A DNA stretch of 64,000 nucleotides from Rhipidocladum racemiflorum (taxonomy: Eukaryota; Streptophyta; Magnoliopsida; Poales; Poaceae), in the NCBI GenBank assembly GCA_036346355.1, contig CM070570.1, positions 46,639,592 through 46,703,591 of the forward strand, read 5' to 3'. Shown piece after piece: positions 57,025 through 64,000 of the stretch. The translations under genes and the position numbers were made by a program. The notes under the pieces were generated by a model. It was given only the letters and a program-made list of their open reading frames with translations. It was not told where the DNA came from and did not search any database. Numbering within the stretch: position 1 is the stretch's first letter; every line of letters starts with the position of its first letter.

Positions 57025-58448
57025 CTAATCAGCAAGTGGCTTGAGCTACTTACGGGATGAAAATAAGTAACTCAGGGTCACCGTCATTACTCTCCAGAAA
57101 ACCCTGGTGCAGCAAGGGTGGCCATAACTCATAAGTGTGCGGGCAACGGATAGGAAAAGAAACTCAACAAATGGGATCTGTGCTGAAAAATCACTCATGA
57201 TAGATAAACAATGTAGAATGCAGCATCAAAATTACCATCTCACTGCCATATAGGTTACAGGATTAAATAACAAAGCCCGATACAAGCGGCATTATTAATA
57301 TCCAAGATATCATGCAGAAGGAGGGTGATTTTCTATACCACACAATAAAAACATACATTTGAAAATGTTTCTATACCCACCCTGCTAGCCTGATGTTTTG
57401 CCACTTAACATTATCGAACATGCCAACATTTTGCCTTCTCCTATTCTCTGTCTTATGTGGCTACTCTCATTAGAGCTTTACAAATTTTAAACTATTTGTT
57501 AAGAAACAACTGTAATCCTTGGTAGAATAATAGTGTCAGCAATAGTATTATCTGATTTCCATCAATTTGTTACCATGCCATGACCGTTTATCCCCATCGG
57601 GATGCAGCAATCAAAACTGAAACGAAGTTTGTGGCAGTGGCAGCTAAACTACAAATGCCTTAAACTCATGACAAATTTGACAAACGACAAGAAGTCAAGA
57701 ACCGACAAGATATCTCTTCATTAAAAACTGTTAGAACACGACAAGATGTGTTCCTGAAAAGAAAAGGATCACGACAAGATAACTCCTCCTGGTGGTTGCC
57801 TGACAAATCACCAGAAGAACCCAACTGATTACATTTAGCAATCATCGTAACACAAGAGTTTATGGCTGTTAGTGGGTACTGAGCTAGATAACAAGCAAGC
57901 TTCGCAACATTTTGCATTTTTAACTGAAACCCTACACTTGCTTATATCAAGGCAGGCAGCGACATTGCCACATACCCCAGAAGTCTCAAGGCGCTGCTCC
58001 CATGGCTTGAAGACCGACTTGACGCTCCCAGCCACAGATTCGTTCAGAGCCACCACCTGTACGTAGGGTAAAGGGGAAACAACATCAAGAAAAGAGAGAA
58101 AAAAAAGAAAGGCAATCACTGCCCTAATCGATCGTTTCTTGATTTTTGTACAACCCAATAGGCTGCCTCCCAAAACGATGGTACTAGTAAAAGATTTCGT
58201 ACTAGCAATAAACCAGTGACGATTTACGGAAGAGTTGAAGAACAAAGAGGAGTTCACACCTCACGGGCTCACGGCCACTCGCAAGGAGAAAAAGATTGTT
58301 AACCTAATCTGATTACTCGGACAAGAAAGAGATTGCGAGAGAGTAGGGAGGAAGGGAGGGAAACCTTGGAGATGTCGATGTGGTTGTAGAGCGACCAATC
58401 GGCGGCGCAGTTGTGATCCTCGCAGCTGTGATCATGCAGGCACGCCAT
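55066..58448 (-). CDS. PITH domain-containing protein, 8 exons, 191 aa
   Basis: Exons: 58365-58448, 57976-58056, 57054-57103, 56083-56160, 55909-55966, 55775-55824, 55220-55328 and 55066-55131. All junctions are GT-AG with matching phases (576 nt). The N-terminus is His/Cys-rich (MACLHDHSCEDHNCAADWSL). The PITH domain spans about 20-180: VVALNESVAGSVKSVFKPWE, GFLESNDGDPELLIFIP, VKIKSISVVGGAEGTSPSRM, FINREGIDFSDAQNMQP, EWELAENLQGVLEYQT, and RFQGVANLTLHFPDNFSGD followed by IYYIGLRGEATQ. The PITH (DUF1000) domain is the C-terminal proteasome-interacting domain of thioredoxin-like TXNL1. Stand-alone plant members like this lack the thioredoxin domain, and their role is not firmly known. Confidence 0.93.
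56767..56846. repeat. Tandem duplication, about 42-bp period, in a PITH intron
   Basis: The string 'ttctatctaatgcatattc' followed by 'ttgttccagaaacat' occurs twice in direct tandem. Confidence 0.8.
56987..57020. repeat. (AC)n microsatellite
   Basis: About 17 AC dinucleotides, followed by atat, in an intron of the PITH gene. Confidence 0.9.
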
Positions 58449-59436
58449 CCTCCCCCTTCCTATCTCTCGCTCTCTCCTCCCTGCGAGTTGCGACGAACGC
58501 AGCAGCGGTTTTCTTTGATTTGCTCTTTGCCCTTCTGCCTTCTGCTCCCAAGGCCCTGGTTGTTTAGGTTTAAAACTGGTTTTTTTTCTTTTTTTTTAAA
58601 AAAAAAATTGATCATTTGCCCCATTTTAATTGATACAATTGATTATTTGTCTCATAATGTCTCACTGACGTCTGATCCCAAAACTTGAATACCAGTAAAA
58701 TATCATGGAACAAATGATCAATAGCTCAAGTAAGTGAGAGCAAATAATTAATTATTCCTTTTTTCCAAACAACTTAAAAGCAATTAGCTTTTATACGTAA
58801 TAAATGTAGTTAATTTTACCTTAACTTCAATAGCATTAGTCTAAAATTAATCCTCAATAAGCCAAAAAATACACCCTTTCAATGGCTTTTAGCTTTTAGT
58901 TACATGAAAACTTATGGCTTTTAAAAAAAAATTCTAGATAAAAAGTCATCTATTTATTTAGATTTTAGCTTTTAGTTTTTAAACTGATGAAAAAATCCAA
59001 ATAAACAAGCCCTATTATAGGCAGGGCTTCTTTGCTTTTTTGTGCTTCTATCTCTGATGGAGTAATGCTTTTTTAGTGTCGTGGTGAGAAATCTAGAGAG
59101 ATTCGAAGCCTTAGTCAAATTGGCCCTGTTTTATTTTGAGACCCCTGTAAACTATAGCAAAATTTGGTCACGACCAAAACCATGGCAAAATTAAAGTGTT
59201 TGGAATGCAACCATACCAAAGTTTAGTTGAGGACAATTAAATAGTCAAAATGCTTGTATTCGTGACTATGACGTGTAGGACCATATGTTATCTAGTATTT
59301 AACAACATAAAAATATAGTTATATGGGTCTTTTTTTTTGTTGATCTTGTGACAAGGAATATGATGGGTTTAGGAGATATAATCATTTGAAATTACATAAT
59401 CAAACAAAAAACACATTTAATAGAGCCAATCATTCT
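58449..59436. other. Intergenic, promoter side of the PITH gene; no gene seen
   Basis: Pyrimidine-rich leader next to the PITH ATG, an approximately 24-bp poly(T)/poly(A) stretch near 58580-58610, and AT-rich repeats (agcttttagtt). No coding region. Confidence 0.4.
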
Positions 59437-59700
59437 TTGCGGAAAAATTGAGCAAATAATACACAGTTAAATTGGAATTGAAAAAATAACCTACAGTAAA
59501 ATAAAATGCGTTGAATAGCTGTGCTTTCCGCCACAGGGAGTGGCTTCCGCCACCTGACATGGCGGAAAGGGGCCTTCCGCCGCACGAGGTGGCTCCCGCC
59601 ACCTGACATGGTGGAAAGGGTGGCTTCCGCCACACCGTGTGGTGGAAAGCGTGGCTTCCGCCACACCACACGGTGGAAGCCACCTGGCACGGAAAACAAT
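59437..59700. repeat. TTCCGCC hairpin repeat, copy 1
   Basis: An AT-rich head (gcggaaaaattgagcaaata..cctacagtaaaataaaatgcg) is followed by a GC-rich block with several TTCCGCCAC and GTGGCGGAA/GTGGTGGAA units facing each other, for example ttccgccacaccgtgtggtg directly followed by gaa, a near-perfect dyad. Copy 2 lies 1.05 kb downstream in the same orientation. Confidence 0.75.
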
Positions 59701-60486
59701 GGCCAGTTCGAAATTTTTCGTTTTCTTCTGCTTTTTTGTTTGTTTGAGAGTGGAAGAGTGATAATTCTAGTTTGATAAGGAATCTTGATAGATAATTGTA
59801 GTTTTGACTAGTTTGTTGTTTCAAGGTTAATCTATTTATTCGTTTCGATAAGATTTATTCTTGTTCACTAGTTATTATTATTATCTTTGTCTTCTGCGGC
59901 CAGAAGCAGCCGCATTGTCCTGGCTCGCAATCCAGTTTCGAATCAGTGGCAACTAGACAACAAGGAGTTTAATTTCCCTGAAGCATCCGAGCTGCCCAGG
60001 CAGGCTTCCGGTTCCTCACGGGCAACACCCCAAATTTGCCTGCACCTGCACGCACCGCCGAGCCACACAGTACGCCAGATGGACTAAGAAAGAGGCAAAT
60101 CCAGTCAAAAATAGGACTAAGAAAGAGGCAAATCATAACAGTTTCTAACTGACAAGCACTCATCATCTGCAAAGCATAGTCCAGCAGTGTTTTGTGTAAC
60201 GTGCGAAAGATTTCCTACACTGCTTGTTGCTTCATTCTCACCATTAATTAGTCCAGAGGTTTTGGCACCATTAGTCATTACTCACTGACCCCGCTCTTAA
60301 TTAATCATCAGATATACTATTCAGACAACCAACCATGCGCGCGCTAGCTAGATTGATAATTTGATACTAGCCCGGATGTAGGCGACGACCCAACACGAGT
60401 GGACGGCACAGCTGCTCGATCGATGCAAGACTTGCGAGTTGCGAGTCACTTTACCTTTGAGTTGTCGCCTAATCCCCATCATTCCC
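59701..60486. other. Spacer between repeat copies; no gene seen
   Basis: Short frames only. No support for a coding or RNA gene. Confidence 0.4.
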
Positions 60487-60725
60487 CTAGAAAAATTGAG
60501 TAAATATCAATTAAATTAAAATTAAGGAAATAATAATCTACAGTAAAATGATATTCGATGGCAAACTGTAAGCGTTGCTCCTGCAGTGAAATGGAATGCG
60601 GCGAATAGCAGTTCATTCCGCCACGCGACATGGTTTCCGCCGCACGGGGCAGTGGAAAGGTGGCTTCCGCCACACCGTGTTTCGCTTCCGCCACACCACA
60701 CGATGGAAGCCGGGCGGGCACGGAA
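60487..60725. repeat. TTCCGCC hairpin repeat, copy 2
   Basis: The same head (agaaaaattgagtaaatatc..ctacagtaaaatga) is followed by a shorter TTCCGCC block (tggcttccgccacaccgtgt; ttccgccacaccacacgatg) ending in a gggcgggcacggaaa-like tail shared with copy 1 (ctggcacggaaa). Confidence 0.75.
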
Positions 60726-61407
60726 ACCCTCGCACGGAAAGTCATGCGGCCGGAGATAGCAGAAAAATTTGACGAAATAGATCATGTTAAAATTTTCATG
60801 TTAAAAAAAATACGAAATCATCAATTGTGTGAATAATAATGAATGGAAGATATATTTTATGTGGATAATAAAGAATAAATGCATATAGTTGAGAGACAAT
60901 AAATATAGGTATAGAAGGAAAGATATAATTAAATATGCATACTCGTTTTATATTTGGGACAAGACCATTATAAGTAATATATAAGTTATTTTTCACCGTA
61001 CCTTTTTAAGTTTTACCATAACGTTAATCTTTAACCCAAAAGCAAAGTACATCTCATATTTATATTTATAGGTGGAGATAACCTCTTTTAAAAAGAAACA
61101 AGCCATTTAGGCGGGAAACTGGCACGTCTGGCCCTGTCCAGCCTAAGCCGCAGCCTCGGGGTTGCAAAAGCAGATATTTGTTATTTTTGTACAGGTCATA
61201 TAAATTATCACTTTGTAATAATTTTTTCGAGACTTCGTGTAGTTATCCTCAAAGATGGGCAGAAATAAGAATGTACTGAATTGCATATGGCTTAGAAATG
61301 CTAAACAGCAATGGCATGTATGGCACACACACTCTACCGAGTATACCGGACTAAACCTAACATGCCTTAGGGAAAGGGAAGAACAACAAGGGCCCTTCTC
61401 GTACACT
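60726..61407. other. Intergenic, 3' flank of the GRF gene; no gene seen
   Basis: AT-rich to about 61070, then probably the 3' UTR of the minus-strand gene ending at 61408. Confidence 0.4.
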
Positions 61408-61996
61408 TTACTGAGTGCACCGAGGATATTTCCCCTTGCGCAACCCATCGGTGCCTGCCGCCGACCTGGCCCTAGCCGCCCTCTCGCGCTTCCTGTCACG
61501 CTCGGCCTCCCGCTCGGCCGCCAGGCGCTGCCGTTCGGCCTCCCTCTCTGCACGCATTTGTTCGGCAACCTTCATGCGCTTCTCCTCCTCCTCCTGCTCA
61601 CGACACTGCAGCTCTACCATAGCTCTGCGATGCGAGTACTCCCAATTCCGCATCCTCTCCATCTCAGGAGTCTGCTCCGCGTCGTAGAATTTGATGAACT
61701 CGCATAATGGAGGCTGCAGTTGGTGCCAACAGATGGTATAACAGTGTTAAGGTTTTGACGGTTTGATGCAACAGCAAATGCGAGTACGAACATACCGGGC
61801 TCCTCCGCCGCATCTGCATCCCCAGGATTTTTTCGGAGTCGTGGTTGCGGCAGCTCCAGTACCTCATACCGTAAGTGTATGAATTGTCTACAGATTGCCG
61901 AAAGCGGCAAGGATCCCCGCATAGGCACATGGGGACCTCCGTGCCGCCGGGGACGGATTGGACAATGCTGTGCCTTGGGGGCGAAGGGAACTCCAT
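61408..61996 (-). CDS. GRF-type zinc-finger protein with coiled coil, 2 exons, 168 aa
   Basis: Exons 61796-61996 and 61408-61713, GT-AG, phase 0. The finger has CLCGDPCRF (C24, C26), MRYWSCRN (C49) and, across the intron, PPPLCEFIKFYDAEQ (C71). This matches the GRF-type zinc finger (single-stranded nucleic-acid-binding finger known from topoisomerase III, APE2 and NEIL3) and many short grass proteins. The rest (about 85-150) is a charged coiled coil (REQEEEEKRMKVAEQMRAER). No catalytic domain is present, so function is unknown. A TATA-like CTATTTAAG lies about 85 bp upstream. Confidence 0.85.
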
Positions 61997-62079
61997 TGGC
62001 ACCGGTTGGTTGGCCGGCGAACTTGTGCTTCGTGGTTTGGATTGCTTGCTTCGTGTGAGTATTCGGAGGCGAGCACTGG

Positions 62080-62089
62080 GGCTTAAATA
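62080..62089 (-). promoter_or_regulatory. TATA box of the 61.4-62.0 kb GRF gene
   Basis: The minus strand reads GGGCTATTTAAGCCC, a TATA-like core within a short palindrome, about 85 bp before the ATG at 61996. Confidence 0.5.
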
Positions 62090-62131
62090 GCCCGCCACCA
62101 GCCAAACGAGAGAATCGGAGCAAAGCGACAA

Positions 62132-62715
62132 GATCAGCTAGAATGCTTTGTACAGTTTTACCGATGACAAAAGCTGAAAAAGTTAACAGGCGTGTTTTGA
62201 TATGACATGGCAGGCATGCTTTTACAGCTTTGACAGCAATGCTTTTACAGCTTTACAGATGACATCTACCTTCATTTGGACTATTTGCCATTGTTGTTTT
62301 CAGCGTGTTGTCATATCGGCCTTCTCAGCCTTTTGGCATATCACAATTGTCAGCCTTTTGCCATTGTTGTTTATTTTTGATACGTTCATTTGTCATATCG
62401 CTTTTTTCATCGTTCTGTCATATCATCATATTCAGCTTTTTAATATCAGCTAGTATACGAAAGAACACAAGTTTGAATGACTGTTGTCGGTGAATATGAT
62501 ATTACATACATGTAATAAAAAATATGCTCCATTCAACCGAAAACATAACTTCGAATAACTTGGTGAACATAACAGAAAGCTTCATAATAGTACAAAGTGC
62601 ATTACGATACAACAGAAACACATAATAGCATTGGAACAAAGTACAATAGGGAGAACAACTATCCCAACATTTCTTGTGAACAAGAACTAACATACAAATG
62701 GATGCAGGGTAGAGC
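62132..62715. other. Spacer between the GRF genes; no gene seen
   Basis: Low-complexity repeats of 'cttttacagctttacag' and 'tgtcatatc..cagcctttt' type at about 62155-62450. Includes the 3' flank of the upstream GRF gene. Confidence 0.45.
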
Positions 62716-62719
62716 GGCT

Positions 62720-63298
62720 TTAGAACTTTCCAGAATCATCACTATCATAAAATTCCACACCCTCTTCTTCGAAAAACTCCCAACGGTCACGTTTGTAGTC
62801 TTGAGCGCTATGGCCTTGAAGAGGAACAACCAAATCAGGGCTTACAGCTTCGTGGTTATCTTCTACGGCGCGCTCGAGGAAGCGATCATACGCTTCACGG
62901 TTTTCTTCTTGTTCAGGCCGAACTCCCTCTCTCTGCGGTAATTCTCGTACCGTTAGCATGTTAAGTTCCCGCGCGAGATCCGTCCTCTGCTCTACCATTG
63001 GAAGCGTCCTGTTTAAAGATGTCGGTGTATTTATTTCGTCTGCCCACTGCTGATATTGGCATCCCGTGGGCTACACGACAGTGTTAACATGGTTATACCA
63101 AACTCGAGCAGGAGAGTACTCATGAAAACATGAAGAAATCGAAAAATCGTAGAGACGTACAGAGAAATTAGGGCATCTATAATACGCCCGTTCGTTATTT
63201 TCTGTAGTGGTGGAGTACCAGGTGTGGACTTCCACATGACAGTTAGGGCACATTACCCGCCCTGCATTGGCAACCACTGAGCTCGACGCCGTCGACAT
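62720..63298 (-). CDS. GRF-type zinc-finger protein, 2 exons, 162 aa
   Basis: Exons 63161-63298 and 62720-63070, GT-AG, phase 0. The finger spans both exons: VMCPNCHVEVHTWYSTTTEN, RAYYRCPNFS, then PTGCQYQQWADEI after the intron (C17, C20, C42, C50). C-x2-C..C..GC-x-(Y/F)-x-x-W-x-D is the GRF signature. The C-terminal two thirds are charged, with an acidic end (FFEEEGVEFYDSDDSG). The finger differs strongly from that of the neighbouring gene. A TATA box lies about 260 bp upstream. Function unknown. Confidence 0.85.
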
Positions 63299-63554
63299 GG
63301 CTTGGACAGAACCGACGAACACTTAAGTCGGTATCTACACGAAGCAAAAAACATCAATAAGAAGCATAATAAGTACAAAATAATGTGTACTGAACCAAGA
63401 ACCAAGAACACTTAAGTCGGTATCTACACGAAAAAAGGAAAGCTAAACTACCAGTTCTCCTCTTTGCGCTCTGGGTTTTCTCAACTCAATCCAAACTTTA
63501 TGAACTCGGAGCAATGTATCGCGTTTGCCTGATAGAAGTGCAGGCGGCCTTGCA

Positions 63555-63561
63555 ATTTATA
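63555..63561 (-). promoter_or_regulatory. TATA box of the 62.7-63.3 kb GRF gene
   Basis: TATAAAT on the minus strand (context ctgcctataaattgcaagg), about 260 bp before the ATG, implying a 5' leader of roughly 230 bp. Confidence 0.55.
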
Positions 63562-64000
63562 GGCAGGGAGCGAGGGAGAAACGAGACAGCTGGCGGCACA
63601 TCACCGTGCGGGGCGAGGGGCCAAGACAAAGAATCGGCACGTGGCAGCGTTTGCAGTGCGCTCAAGGGGGGGTCTGGCTGCAGCTGGCAGTGGCTTGGGA
63701 GTGGCCACCAGTTGGCGGAACATTAGCGCGCGAGGTGGGGGCCTGGCTGAACAGTAACATTGCAAAACCGCAGCTTCTCGTCGCGGTATTTTTATTTCAT
63801 TTTGAAATTCGAATATCCGTGGTCCCCGACAGGAAAGAAAGAATCCAGGAGCATCGGATTCCCTTGCAGCTGTGGCTGTGTTTGATATCGACAGATGCAT
63901 GCAGCTTTGTAGCTGGTAGGGAGGTGCCAGTCAGGCTTTGGCAGCTAGGCTTTAACCAGATGACTCAGGCAGTGTCTGCCACGCATGCATTTGGGTTTGT
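63562..64000. other. Upstream flank of the GRF gene; no gene seen
   Basis: Moderately GC-rich. Frames on both strands are short and unsupported. Confidence 0.4.

Noticed and set aside
1..64000. tRNA, rRNA or other structured RNA genes
   Set aside because: No convincing cloverleaf or rRNA seen by eye; the TGGTATCAGAGC strings are retrotransposon primer sites, not tRNA genes.

Overview
This is a plant nuclear window. Spliced genes with GT-AG introns, LTR retrotransposons with tRNA-Met primer sites, Stowaway and hAT elements, and the gene families present all point to a grass, most likely Oryza (rice) or a close relative. No bacterial operon, rRNA, CRISPR array or phage is present.

Layout. 1-2.9 kb: a complete 7-exon minus-strand gene for a 191-aa four-helix membrane protein of unknown function. 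3.4-6.5 kb: a truncated Ty3/gypsy 3' end with an antisense ORF, a 56-57 bp minisatellite, a long inverted repeat and a Stowaway MITE. 6.9-9.6 kb: a complete 4-exon minus-strand PHAX-domain gene. 9.85-10.5 kb: a non-autonomous hAT element with an 8-bp target-site duplication (TSD), then a perfect 30+30 bp palindrome.

11.8-42.2 kb is a nest of retrotransposons inside a BAP31-like pseudogene. Copia D (TSD gtaca) lies in the pseudogene. Chromovirus A (TSD tactc) lies in D. A itself carries two later insertions: the RIRE3/RIRE8-like gypsy B (TSD tcgcg) and Sirevirus C (TSD aacca). All four TSDs can be read directly, so the order of events is fixed: D, then A, then B and C.

42.7-43.2 kb: a small intronless minus-strand gene. 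43.7-49.3 kb: a young, nearly intact chromovirus E (TSD ctagc). 50.4-54.5 kb: a decayed gypsy gag and a reversed, truncated LTR related to B. 55.0-58.4 kb: a complete 8-exon minus-strand PITH-domain gene. 59.4-60.7 kb: two copies of an undescribed repeat carrying a hairpin-rich TTCCGCC block. 61.4-63.3 kb: two adjacent two-exon minus-strand genes with GRF-type zinc fingers, each with a TATA box.

The host genes share a strand but show no common pathway. PHAX belongs to RNA export, PITH to thioredoxin-like or proteasome-associated proteins, and GRF to nucleic-acid-binding fingers. About 40 kb of the 64 kb is retrotransposon. I see no wholly new gene system. The best leads are a short acidic reading frame conserved inside the long LTRs of two elements, G2/M-type (MSA) motifs in the B LTR, palindrome-rich CCGGAG clusters in the Sirevirus, and LTR differences in B and C that look more like sequence artefact than age.
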